This document shows, one piece after another, positions 38,420-56,071 of a DNA stretch of 64,000 nucleotides. Under the pieces are notes generated by a model that worked only from the letters and a program-made list of their open reading frames with translations, ran no database searches and was not told the DNA's origin. Both the position numbers and the translations under genes were made by a program. The DNA is taken from NCBI GenBank assembly GCA_030770545.1, contig CM061105.1:4943001-5007000 (forward strand), in the 5' to 3' direction. The DNA is from Macropodus opercularis. Lineage: Eukaryota > Chordata > Actinopteri > Anabantiformes > Osphronemidae. The stretch's first letter is position 1. Every line of letters starts with the position of its first letter.

Positions 38420-39559
38420 CAAAGACACATATTTGCCCTCCATTTGGCAGCTGGTGTGTAAAACACTCAGGAGCTGTGAGAATGTACAAAATCTTTTTTC
38501 AACCCAAACTGAGGATTTAATAGGATTAAAATATAGGAGCTCACTGATTAGAATTAATGCCTTGGAGGCGATTTGTTGACAGAGGAAGATCTATTGTCTA
38601 AAGAAGCACTGGCATGATGTCTGACAGAGTGGGCTGAAGGTAAGCGCAGGTTTGCCAACTGTGGTGTTTTGGGGGGTTTTTTTTGCTTGTGAGGGGGGAG
38701 GCTGCTACAAAACTGCGACAGGAAGAGAAACTTTATTGAGTTCACTGAATATGGATGGTCTGGTGACTCATCCAAGACAAAAAGACTTGAAGAGGCGACT
38801 GAGAGGGAGAGTTGGTCTGGCAACAGGCTGTTCTGTTCCTGCATGTCCCCTTCAGAGTCACGCTGTAAGGAATGTCCTGAAACGTTGAACATTGTGCAAA
38901 GACGTGATGTTTCAAGTCTCACACCCGCTGCTTCACCCCCTCACTCGTAACACGCAGACACTCACGCAAACGCTTCCTTCCTGTTGCTGGCTTAGCCTCT
39001 TTTAGAAGCAAGATAAGAGCAAGAGAATTATATATGTGAAAAGGGAAGTGAACTACGTCGTTATCTCGACATCTAAGATCAGAATGACTGGGTTTCTTTA
39101 TTTGGAGGTTTTATTAAAATGTCTACTGACTGCATCGCACTTGACTTTTACCCCAGGTGTGGAGTTCTCCATGTGTTTGGTGTCTAACGGCTCTGATCCC
39201 CTCACACGCATGTGTCCTCGTTTCTCTTCTCTGGCAGGTTCAGTCAGACCACAGGACAGTTTAGCAGCCCCCACTTCCTCATCGAAAGCCGCAGTGGAGC
39301 GAGCAAACATGAGTTTCCTGTGACGCCTCAGTGTCTCTGGTCAATTACTTTACTCACATCACTCTTCCACTGCTGAGTTACCCTGCGAGGAACGACGTCC
39401 TTCTCGTCGTCGTGGAGGTCGTCCGGTGGATCTACACTAACCATCGCTGGGCCATTCGCTTAAGAACGTGAACCTGTGGGGATAAGACGCATCAGACCCA
39501 GGGAGCTGTTACCAGTGTTCAGAGGAAAGCTGTGATGTTGCGTTGACGCAGTTAAGCTT

Positions 39560-39562
39560 GTG

Positions 39563-39609
<47 letters not shown>

Positions 39610-39636
39610 TGTTTGTGTGTGTGTGTGTGTGTTTGG
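39560..39636. repeat. (GT)n microsatellite next to elf1 splice acceptor
   Basis: About 75 bp of GT repeat with two TTT interruptions. It ends about 9 nt before the CAG acceptor (39645) of the exon holding the elf1 start codon, taking the place of an ordinary polypyrimidine tract. Confidence 0.95.
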
Positions 39637-39647
39637 GACATTCAGCC

Positions 39648-43858
<4,211 letters not shown>

Positions 43859-45240
43859 ACCAACTCACCCTCAAGAAAACATGCACCTTCACTCCACTGA
43901 CTCAGGACCAGTTACAGAGATGCACACCAAAACGTCTTAAGTGTCCATGTGGGGGATTAGATCTAGGATTATTTTTTGTATTTTAGATGATACAGTGGTA
44001 AGTAATTCTAGATCAGCGCTTCCCCCCTGACAGCTAGACGGGCTGTAAGTTTATCTTCTCAGTAGAGGTGGTCTGTTATAATTTCATTATCTCAGCCTTT
44101 AGTCTCTCTATGGCTCCATCAGCTACACCAAAGACAGACATGCACTGGAATCTACTGCCTCGCTGCACCTTCTGCAGAAACATCCTGCTTGCACTTCAGC
44201 TCCAGTGTCATGGAGTTATCTGGTCAGCACACCCTGCCCTCTTTCTCTGCCTTAACCGTTCTATCTACGTTTTCTTATTTGTACTTTGTTTTACTTTTTA
44301 ACAATTCCACGCTGAAACATTCCTCTCTCTATCAAGTGGCTTTGCACTAAGGTTTGTCCCTGCTGTATGCTTGTTTTCTTAAGTGCCTGACACCCTCAGT
44401 CCACCCTGTCCCCGCTAATCAATAGTTTATTGAGGGAAAACATTCCATATAATTTTTTAAAACATGAATGAAATATGTTTGCATTGTGAAATGTAAAACA
44501 AGGGATCACTGTTATATCTAAAATAGGACTTTAGCATTGCTGCTGTTTATTGTTTATGCATCTATAGTGGATCTTTCTTTTGTTGACAATCGCCAGTGAA
44601 ATGGTCTTGTATTAGTTTATTTAGCTACAGTGCCTTTTGTAGAGTAGCCTTACTGCAATGCACTTGTTCTATTTAGTTATTACACTTGTATTCATGCATA
44701 TATGGTCCACTTATATGTCGATGTAATGTGTGTTATATACTGTATATCTGTGAACATGCTTGACTTTGTGCCTTGTTGCCATTTCCTCCCTCAGGTTCAT
44801 AAACGGTTTTTGCTGCACTCTATGCAAGGAGTAAAACTGCTGGCGCTTTGTAATTATGTAATGCTAAGCTCAGTGTTGTCTTCAGCCTCGTAAAGCCAGC
44901 CTAGATAGTTCACCACACTCCAAAATGAAAATTGTAAGATTAACTGACCTGTTTTTGTGAGGCATAAGCATTGTAGGAGATGTTTAGTACTGTGCCTTTG
45001 GCCCCAGGGAGTGTTTATGCAAAACACTGTTTTCTCTTTGTAACCGAATAAACCATTTATTTTGCAATTATCTTGATTTGCTTTATCCAGAGGTCTCTTA
45101 AAATGTAAATTTTACTGTAATGAATTTGTAAGTTTGTAGCAGAGGGAGAGATGGAGTTTCTCAGTTTGTGTGTGTGTATGCTTTCATGCAACCCTGAGTT
45201 GTTAAAGATAATGGTCTGTGATGTGAAATAAACCTAATTT
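43859..45240 (+). other. elf1: elf1 3' UTR
   Basis: Two AATAAA signals, at 45047-45052 and 45227-45232, suggest alternative cleavage and a 3' UTR of 1.2-1.4 kb. A stretch at about 43,960-44,035 contains words (AGATCTAGGATTA, CTAGATCAGCG) shared with an interspersed-repeat-like block at 49,780-49,890. Confidence 0.6.
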
Positions 45241-45499
45241 TGCTATCATCTGTGTGATCTTTATTCTTAACTATTAACCCACATTTCGTTTAGTTTCAGT
45301 GTTGAAGAGGCGTCAGAAATGCACTCAGTTTCTCAATTTCAATTATTATTTCTGAGAATTTGATTTGCAAAAAAAAATAAACATTTCATTTCAAAGGCAT
45401 TTCGTTACATAGCTGCACAACATAAACCCTTGTAAAACATAAGAAGAAAATAATAATAGCTACGCTCTGTAAATAAAATCTGAGGGCGAGATTTTAATG

Positions 45500-45735
45500 G
45501 TGCTTTATGGAAGGAGATGAATAATTCACTGAGCGATGACTGGGTTTGCTCGTTCAATGACTCCTCCAAGCCGCTGGGGGGCGGACGCGCACGCGGAGCA
45601 CTGAGCCGACGGATGTTGACAGGCTGCTGCTGGGCTCGAGCTGTGGCTGCTACCGCTAGCACGTTTCTAGCAGTCTCCGCGTCTAGAACTTTCCTGTCAC
45701 TCCAGGAAAACTCCGCACACACCCGCGAGAGACCC
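45500..45735 (+). promoter_or_regulatory. sugt1: sugt1 promoter / 5' leader
   Basis: A GC- and CpG-rich block lies directly upstream of the sugt1 start codon and only about 0.3 kb after the last elf1 polyadenylation signal. It includes GGGGGGCGGACGCGCACGCGG near 45,577. A heat-shock-element-like dyad GAACTTTC lies at 45686-45693, with a partial third unit upstream. No TATA box is seen. Confidence 0.5.
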
Positions 45736-47805
45736 ATGGCAACTGAAAGGCAAGTCAATGGAAGCCGTTGTATTAAATGATTTGCGTTTAATACACCTGG
45801 TTGCGCTGTTTAACGGGTGCTTTCTCTTTCTTTTCTGTTTTTGCTTTAGCAGCTTTTCCGATAGCTTCATTGACGAAGATCCCCAGAAAGCTTTGCAGGT
45901 AAACATTAGCGTCAGATGCTAAACAGGTGTCATTAGCTTGTTTATAGTGATTCTTTTCGGGTATTGCCATTAAACCTTTTTGTCCCACCAAGCGTTTATT
46001 AAGGAAGTCAAGTAGGCTGTCGGTGGAGTTAAGGTGTCTTGTCTTGGCACTAACTCAACGTCTGCAACTTGCTAACCAAGTTACTGGGCTAACGTCAGTT
46101 TTTGTGTTTTGGTTGGAGGTGAAAGCTAAAAGAAACGACTAGTCTACAGTGTGTCAGTGCTGCTGTTTTATCAGTTTTCATCATCACATAAGACGTTTGT
46201 CTGTTAAATTGCTGTCTCTTTCTCTCTAGGCTCTTAATGAGGCCTTGCAAGGAGATTCTGACAAGGCTGAGTGGTTTTGCCAGCGCGCTTATGCTCACAT
46301 ACTTCTCAAAAATTACAGCTGTAAGCCCACACCATCAATCCTTCACACTGTCTTCATTCAACTGCCCTTTCAGATAATAACGTGAAGGAGTGTAAGAACT
46401 GCTTTGCATTTGAAGGGGTAGTGTTTGAATTAAAGCTGGATTAATGCATGTGCAAAATAAACCCAATATTTTTGTGTCCTTATAGGTGCAGCTGACGATG
46501 CCAAGAAAGCCCAACAGCTAAAACCCAGTTTTCCACTCGCATTCATGCGAACAGGGTTTGTACTGTGACATGAAATAAAATTTGGGTCATAATCTACGTG
46601 TTTCTGAGTAATGGTTCCCCTGAAACTACTGCTGATTGCTGTTGCTAACATTAGTGGTTGTGCTGCTCAGATGACATTACAAACCAGTAGCACAGCAACT
46701 GTATGCATTGTTAAAAGATGTCTGTGAATTAATTAATTTCAGCTTTGCAAACTAAATCTGGTAGCCACTAAAGTACATTCTCTCCCAATTGCAGGATTGC
46801 AGAGTACCACCTGAACCGGTATGAGTCAGCACACGCAGCCTTCACTCAGGGACTTAAACTGGATGGTGAGTACCAGATATTCTTCCCACGTGTTTTTGCC
46901 ATCCTGCTTATTAGCAACCACAGCGCTACAGCATCTGCTTCACTACTGTTGACTATAAAACACCGCTTTAACACTTTTATCTCTTTACACAAATAGGCAA
47001 ATACAGCATGAAATCTTAGTCTAGATATTTCATTTTACACTGTGATCTTAGAGATATTTCATTGTGATTGTGTAGCAGGTAGCTTTGGTACCTCAAACAT
47101 AGTTTTGGTCACCTTACTGAAGTGTGCAATGTATTTTATTGTAGTAAACAGTAGTATAATTTCATTATACAGTTAAAGCATTTCAATTATGTTCTCATAA
47201 AAAATGTCAAAAGTATAACCTTAATTGCAAAAAGTAATTGTACCTGTGATTTTCATTTAATTACAATTATGTGAACAAGGTTAGTAAAGACATTAACACC
47301 AGGGCTTTTCTCAATTTTACTCCGGTTTGTGACTAATGCAGCACACGTTAATTGTGTATGCAAGGAAAGGCAAATTGTACAATTAATATCAATAACAGAA
47401 GTCACTGTGGCTGTTGTCAAGAAACCACTTTAGATTGTTTTTAACGCCTCACTGAGGCACTTAAATATTTTTACTAAGTTCTCTAATGTCTAGCAGTACT
47501 GTAACAAAGTAAGACAGTTTTTTTTTTTTTTTTTTTTAATTTCCATAGAGTCTTGCAAATCATTTGAAGTCTGGATCAAACGGTGTGAGGAGATGATGGA
47601 GAGTAAGTAGATGACCTGAAGTATTTGTGTGATCTGTAGCAAAGACTAGACTTGTATTTAGAGCATGTCTTTAGGTTTATAATAATACTAAACAGTTTTT
47701 TATGGTCAATTTTCATTTCGGTTGTTTTAATTCATTGTGCATTTTCAAAGCTGGTCTTTCACTATGTGTGTACACACACACACACGTTATGTAAACACAC
47801 ACACA

Positions 47806-47856
<51 letters not shown>

Positions 47857-50800
47857 ACACACACACACACACACGTAGTGTATAGTCTATAAAGCAGTTT
47901 CCTTTTGATGTATGAACAGTATTTGCTCCTTGCTGTCAAACACTGACTTAAATGGCACAGTCAGGAGCTGATCAGCCCACCTGATCAAACAAATGTACAC
48001 AAACACATCGATGAATATACGGTCTGTTCTCAAAGTGCTGGTGTGATGAAGATGGTCTGCTTAGTCCAATAAAAGATGCATGCCATGTGTGGATGGTGTG
48101 TTTCTGTTTGCCAGTGATGCCTGGGCCCTCTGGATCACCTCAAGTAAACAAGAGCATGAGTTTTGACAAACACGCTTCACACCCGCATGCACACGTTCTC
48201 CCAGGAGCAGTATGATTCATCAGAGTTAACGTTACTGATGTTTGAAAAGCCCCCAATGAGACCCAACTCCTTCATGAGCCTGTTCACAGACAGCGCACAC
48301 ACAGACAAATGTGCAGTGGGCTGTATATCACCCACCTAGCCCTCTTTAAAACCTGAAAGTTCCCTACTTGCATTTATTCATGTTCACACCAGGAGCAGCC
48401 GTTGTTTCTTCAGGTGACAGCGCGTGTTTACCGCCAACCAACCCAGACGGGACCTGCTTATTCCATCACATGTGGCGCCCTGCTTATATCAACACTCACA
48501 GACACGCAGGCAACCATGCAGCGTTTCTCTCCTCAACCAGCCCCCTCCTCCTTCCTCACCATGTCAAACGCGACCTCATTAAGACAACATTACCACTCCT
48601 ATCATCTCATCTCTCTGCTCACCCCTCCCGTAATGAAGTCAGTAAATAATGTATGATAGCATGCTGTTAAGTGGTGATCAGACTTGTTTCAGCTCACAGG
48701 GCCTATAATGGGCGTGGATGGACCAGTAAACAAACTGGTGGCAAAGCTGAAAGCATGAATGTCTCTCTACGTAGGAGCATATTTGTCTGATATGTATAGT
48801 GGACTAGGTGAAATGTCGTGTCACGGTTTTGTACTTATCACAGTTTAGACACAAAAGTTTGGTTTGTGCGGTTAAATATTTTCTTAGATTATTCCACTTG
48901 TCACATACCTTGATGCCTTCTCTTTACAGGCAAAACACAGGACAATAGCGTCAGCACGGTGAGTTTCTCTGCATGGACACCTGGGGGCAATGTTGCTCTC
49001 AACATCAGTCAGAGACTCAGCAGTCTTCATGCTCCTGCTTTAAAGGGAGCCTTACTTCTCTTGTTATGTTGTTTTCTCATTTGTGTGGTTTTTGTTTAAT
49101 GCCTCTGCTTTCTCACCACGCTTTTCCCGTCTAATTGTCGTCCTGCCTCGGGGGCTGAATGACCCAGCAGACACCAGCAGTCCCACCTGTGAAGTAAGTG
49201 CTTAGATGTAAATAATGCTTTATCTATGCATCTGTTTTATGTCTTCACTGCTTACGTTATTTATTATGGCAGCTTAAAATTGAACCAAGATTCAGTGCGC
49301 AAAGCAGCTCCATTCAGTTTAACTGTGTGATGAACAGCTGCTTTTTTATTTGATGTTCGTTTGACGTTCTAAGGATATAAATATTATTCTTCTAATCATC
49401 ATGCTAGTGGTTAGAATAGAAAAGTCCTCAGAGCTGATATTTGTGTGCTATTCAGGCTTTTTGATCACTTGTGTTTGGCTCCCGCAGACATGACTGGTAC
49501 CAAACAGATTCTCACGTCATTGTCACAGTCATGGCGAAAAACGTACCCAAGGACGGTGTGTGTGTCAACTTCATGGAAAAAGAGGTATAAGCGCACATTT
49601 AAATGTAGAATTGAAGTGAGAGTCTGTGTTTTCTGTGTATGTGTGTGAAACAGAGCTGGGTTTGCTCTTGGGTGTTTCCTCAGGGGGGCCCATTAGATGG
49701 GTCTCATACACACATACTCCCTCTCCCCATGGACCCAACTATGCCTCCAGTGGTACCTTGTTAACATTGCCCCCAAAGTAGAGATCTAAGAACAATTTAC
49801 CCTACCCAGTTTCTCCAGCCTCCTAATTGTCAGTAGATAGAAGCCATAACTGATCTAGGATCAGCCACACAGCCCTCTGGGGACAACCCTTGTTCTTTTC
49901 TATTTTTCTCTTTTCTTTCTGTCTTTCTACTTCTTCCCCTCTCTCGGAGGGGTAACTGCAGGGCACCCCAGGGAACAGCATTGTCTTTCCTAATAGAATA
50001 ACAAACTGAGTTTACCCTATTTCAAAAGAAACATTCACTCGCTCTGAATCACACAGTCACTTGTTTAACTCCCTCTGTGGTGTGAAGTACAGATAAGTTC
50101 ATATATTTTTTACTAGGTCAGTACATACAAAAGAAATTAAAGATGAAAGGCTGTGGTTTCAGTTATTTTCCCTGGTGACTGTGTGCAGCAGCTGTATACC
50201 TACAGACAGTGCAGGAATTCAACTGGAAATGAATATTAAGGCTTTGATAGTTTTGTGGAAATTGCCCGAAAGCTACTCCAGCTAACTTTCTAAGCTTTTA
50301 TCCCCGATGAACTACTTTTTGCATTAATTTGGTCCCAAACCAGAAAAGTCCACTTTTAGTAAAGTCCGACATGATGAATTGCAAGTTAAAGTTATGTAAT
50401 GCTTTTTTGGAGCAGCATGCAGTGTTCTGGTGTGTGGAAGCAGCATTTTGCCAGGTGTTGACCATGAAAGCAGCGTGAGGATTTGAGCCACAGCCAAGGC
50501 TATGTTCCTCAAAACCAGTGAGCCTACCACCCAGCCAGTCATCCAGTTCCACTGTGTGACAGGCTGTTAGGAGCTGTCCAACACCCTCTCATCACTGGTC
50601 ACTCTATGGCTGAAGGGGACACAGCAGAAGACTCCCGGCTATCGCGCTTGACACATCAGTTGATTAGTTGATAACACACTGACCCTCGTCCTCACCCCTT
50701 ATCCTTCTCATTGTTTTGTTTACCATCACAATTTAGTAAAGTATTTAAAAAAAAAACTCCTAGAGAACAGTTTGGGTTTTCAACCCCACCTGCTGCAAAG

Positions 50801-53800
50801 TTCTGTGTCTCTCCTATATTAATAGCGACTCCCAGATGCCTGAAGGTTGCATCAAATATCGACGTCTGTCTTCTCGTCCTCTCCTCAGTTATTGATTCTA
50901 AAAGCAAATCAAGTTTACACTTCAACTAAATTTTGGTTTTGGAGAACTAGTACGCTCCTAGTAGTCGTGCTATTATCCTGAATACAGTTCTGCGAAGACG
51001 TCACAAGGTAATGAGGTATATATTAAATGTATTTTTGTCTTGTTGTCTTTAGCTCAGTGCTACTGTACAGCTGGTGTCAGGGGACAACTACAGGCTCCAG
51101 CTCCACCTCCTGCATCCCATTGTTCCTCAACAGAGCAGCTTCAAGGTCCTCGCCACCAAGGTACTGCGCCCATGCCATCCATCTATTTTTATTTTTTTAA
51201 ATCAACAGCTAGTTTATGTTTAGAAAGAGGTGATGGTGGGGCTGTCCGGTTGTTGGACTGCCACTGGATAGTTTTTGCTTTCAGATTGCAACATTAATGG
51301 TAGTCAGATCCTCGCAACTGTTTAGCCTTGTTCTCAGCATGAGGAATTGGAAAAGGACCCCTCACTGAGAGAGATCTTTGCAAAGTGGCAGCATTGTGTT
51401 GTGGTCTGAGAAGGACTGTTATTTCTTATTGAACATGGGAAAAACACATTCAGAAGACACCTCAAGACCAAATTAAAAGTGTGGAAAATGGGTATTAGAT
51501 CATTGATGGGGGGGGGGGGGGGGGGGTTATTCTGGGATATAGGGCTTTAGTGGACAAACATGTACGTTTTGTCTTCAAAGACCAAACCCTCAAGAAACGT
51601 ACTCACTAGTCATATGGCGTTAATGCGTTAATGATTATTTAATTGTTCCTTTCAGGGTAATGTCGGGAAACATGATACATGGTTTGTTGTGAAAGAGCAG
51701 GTGCAAACTAAATACATGTTGTATTAGTACTTTTGTATTAGATCTTTACAGAATGTGCAAAATAACAGACTATATTATTCTTACGTGTTTATGTTGCTCT
51801 AAAGAATAATTTGGTTATGTGTTAGTTATGTGGTTTTTTTTTTCTAAGTGCATCTTTTCTGATCATTAATTACATTCTGTGTAAGTACATGTCCTTATCA
51901 AACTCAACAAGCAGACCGAACCCATGTGTTTTCAAGCAGCTCACTGAAGCTGTGACTGATCATCACTTGGGTTAGCGCTCCGAGATGAACATCTTAATGT
52001 TTTCAATAATTTAAAGCGGTATGAAGTCGTCTGTCACTATCTATAATTCCTTAATGCCAGTAAAGCTTACAGTAGCTGGCTAGTAATAAGAAAATCCACT
52101 CTCGCTGTATACTCCGCAGCTCCTGTGGAGACGGTGAAGCACTTCATCTAAGCAGCAGCTAACAGGAGATTCACACATGCACAAATCCTCCCTCCTACAC
52201 ACACAGCATATACACGTATACACCGTGTTAGAGCTGTAGTCACAGAGTTTCTCAGGACTGTTTAAGGTGATTATGGGCCTAATGAGTAGGAGGGGTGCTT
52301 CTTAGTATAGGCTAATTAGTGTGTATTATCACAGATGTGGACTAATGAGTGCATGGGCTGAGTGTGCTGATTCAGGGTTTAGACGTCTGTCAGGTTTTAG
52401 CCTGGATCAGGAGGCTGCAGTGTTATTCTCTTTTTAATGATGAAAGGGTTTAGAGTTTTGATGTGTAGTCGATTTGGACTTGTCAGTACAGCGCAATCCT
52501 TTTTTTGGACTCCAGTTTACGGTTAGGAACGTTTATTCTGATTGTGGTCAATCACACGGCACCTTTGGAAGCGTTCCTAAACATGCGCAACAGAACGTCT
52601 ATTAAAAAGGTTTTAACTTCAATTCAGGTGCAAAGGTCACAAATACGTCACTCTTATAGTGTAGCAATAAATACTGTGCCCTGAAATTCTTGTTTAGGAA
52701 GCAGCTTATAATGTTAAATGTGCTAAAAAAGTAATGCCTTAAACATTATCACTATAAATGGCAATAGATGACCTTTATATGGAATAAAATAGAAATTCAC
52801 AATACATATATAAGCCTCCTACACAAGTAGAGGGGTGGGATGAGCCAATCTTTTTACTTGTAATGCATTAGAATGTATAAAAATTTAATTCAACCAACAG
52901 CAGTAATTGGAGTTGCAGAAAATAAATAAATGTGGTCTTAACTATGAAAATGTCACTAAGCTTCTGAAAGAAATTTCTGAGGGAACAACGTGGCCAGTGA
53001 TCACAGGCGTTAAAGTCAAAGTCTATATGTGACTGTGTAGTGAGGGAATTTGAGCAGTAGCATTAAATGGCCCAACCTCTGTATAGTGTTTGCAATATTT
53101 CCACCGGTTACACTCTACCGTCTAGAGGCTGACCTGCGCAGAATCTGGCCCCTCTTAAAAACACTAGCTCACTTTCTCACTTTTCCATGGCAACCGCAGA
53201 CATTGCATTCCAGAGGTGCTCGTGGGTTGCAGCTTAAACAAGAGCTCGGTCTTAGAAGGACAGCGGGTGAAGATGGTCTCAGACTCCCCCTCATCTCTCT
53301 CTAGTCTGTTTTTGCTTTTGCTTTTGCTTCTTCATTATCTGCGTCTGTTGATTTGTGTCTTTGTGCCCCTTCACAGACACATTCGGTCTTTTATCTCACC
53401 ATCCTATAAACACACACACACACACACACCTCTCTACCTCTAGGATAACAGGGGAGTGTGTGTTTAAACCCTCCTCCTCTCCAACAAAGCCCCGACTGTT
53501 CCCTGGTCCACTGGGTTCCTCTGGTACACATGGGTTTTCAACACACAGCTCACAAGTCCTTCATGTTAATTACAACATTCCGACATTTAAGATCGCATAA
53601 AAGCTCCTAAGTCCTAATAAACTTTACAGGTGAAGTACATGCATGAGACTGCAAACAGAACAAACTGAGCTGCTTTCTCCCTGCGTTTCTCATTTAAATC
53701 TTTTGGAGCAGTTTAATTTTTCTGAAGCCAAGGAGCCACTGGGGGGAGAAAACATTTAAATGAACAACGGCATCAGCAAATCAAGTTTCCCCCGATTGGC

Positions 53801-56032
53801 ATGCATCTCTAATGAGCATAAAAAAAAAAAAAAAGCATTGCCCTTGGAGCTGTTGATTCCTAACCAATGTTGGTCTGTCTGTCTCTGTAATAGGCTGCCC
53901 TGCACTGTTCCCTCCAATGTTTACGCTTCATCTCCTCGCTGTCTTTAAAGACATCTTAGCAGGGGGAGGCTAAGCTGGCCACGAGCGTGCGCGCACACAC
54001 ACACACACACAAATACAGAGACTGAGTGGTAATCTTTCAACACACATGTGCCATCTATTCAAAGAATTCACTGTGTGTGTGTGTGTGTGTGTGTGCGCAC
54101 GTGTGTCGTCTGTAGCACATTATCGTCAGTGCGACCTCCTCCTGTCCTCCACCAGGACAAACATTCCAACCACAGGGGTCACCGTGACAACAGGGAGCCA
54201 ATTACACACCAGTGTGTTTGATCAGAACAGACGGCTGATGCGCGCGTGCGCACTCTCGGATGCACGCACACACATTCAAAGTAATTTTGAATCTGGGTTC
54301 TTTCAGTTCCAAACTCGTCTCTTTTCGGCAAAAGGCTAAAGTGGCGTCTCCCCCTTTAATTTGCATGCCTGTCAATGTCTGAGAATGTTTCGATTTATTT
54401 CATTTATTTCTCTTTTTTTAGTCCGATTTGTTTTGAAATCTGCAAGGATCTGGAAAAAGAGGCAGAAGATGCTGGATGAGAAGTCGTGGTGTGCAGGGGA
54501 GGGGAGGGTGACAAAGACATTTGACAAGTAACACGGGACCCCAGTGCCCCTCTGTAAATACTATGTGTGTGTTTGTGTGCGTGCGATGTGCAGTATTGTA
54601 TAGTCCAGCCCCTGGGGTCCTGTGGGTGGTGGCCCCTGTATGTAGCTGTGCTGTCACATCCCTTTACAAGCCTCCTCTTCCTCTGTCACCCAGACAGAAA
54701 CGCAGAGAGACACACACACACGGCGCCTGGACTGCCATGTCTCCTAAAAGCCAGGAAACACAAATGTGGCAGCATATTAATGTTGTATGGCTTAGGAGCA
54801 CACATAGAAACACACACATACAGTACAGGGCCTCGGCTTGAGTGATGCTGCCCTTCGCACAGCAAACGAAAATCACTCAAGACATTAAAAGACACCTGCG
54901 ACATTGCCTTGCGATTTGCTTGGTGCGTTAACACGGCGGTCTCTCAGACGTGCATGTTTTTTATGATTCTAAACCAATACAATTAAAATTGTCAGACAGG
55001 CGCATGATTTGCTGGCTTTTTACAAACCAGCAAGATAGATGGACTGAGATTGTCTTAGTCTTTAATATCAGCATATGAATAATTATCTCCTGGACAATTT
55101 AACAGCACCATGGGTATAAAGTGTGATTATTACTTTGTGTGCACATAACTGGATTTTGAGCTTGGTGATTGGATTTTTAACACAATGTACCCTTGGAGGT
55201 TAAATTCTTTTCTTGTGTTTCCCGTTTCATACACTTTTTATACTGGTTCATACATTTGACCTTTTCTCAAGGGACCCGACAGTTTTTCGCCCATTATTTC
55301 TATTAATGGTTCTGTTGCTTTATGTCATTGGAAAATGAATAAGACAGAGCAGCATAACTTCACCAACCTTTACAAACTCTATAGGCCTTGACTAATATGA
55401 CTCACCTTTTGTAGCAATGTTTCCAATGGTGATTGATTTTAAAGTTGAAGTCATTTTGTAAGAAATATTGGCCTGAAAGAACTTTAAATCTGTGGCTATT
55501 GAACAAATGGACGGAAAAGATTTTCTGCACAGAAAAATAACGCAACGCACACACTCTACAAGAAACGTGTAGGGAAAAGTAGCTTGACGCACCGAAGGAT
55601 GAATATGAATTATTTGGGCAGTAACCTGTATTCTCAGCAGAGCTCTTCTTTTTTTAGTTCCTCAGTCAGGTGAGCCAAAAAGTTAATTTCGGACACTGCA
55701 CAGATGCCTCGCTGTGCACAGGGCCCTCTGTGGGACCGAAAGCGCTGACACATACCAAAGAGATCTATCAGTGTACCCGCTACTCACACTGGCTCACCTC
55801 AGAGAGGAAAGTAGCTGCGATCATACTGTCTTACTTCCCTCAATCTGCTCCCCTCACTCACGCTTCACTCAGTACCAGTCAGTGTCTCTGCCTCCTTGTC
55901 TAGCTCATGGTTCCCCTCTTCCCCTCTGGCACCCTCATAAATGAATCATCACATCGCCCAGCAGAGCAGAAATGTTCCTTAATTGCACCGACATAAGCAG
56001 TGCTGTCTTTCAAATCAAACACACACACGGGT

Positions 56033-56071
<39 letters not shown>

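Larger units (their letters stand above)
33226..39640. other. Interval between ednrb and elf1
   Basis: No coding exon is recognised. It holds AT-rich stretches, a (CA)n tract at 38,358-38,414 and a consensus TATA box at about 37,662-37,670. The 5' untranslated exon(s) of elf1 are expected somewhere here, because the first elf1 coding exon begins with a splice acceptor, but I cannot place them. Confidence 0.55.
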
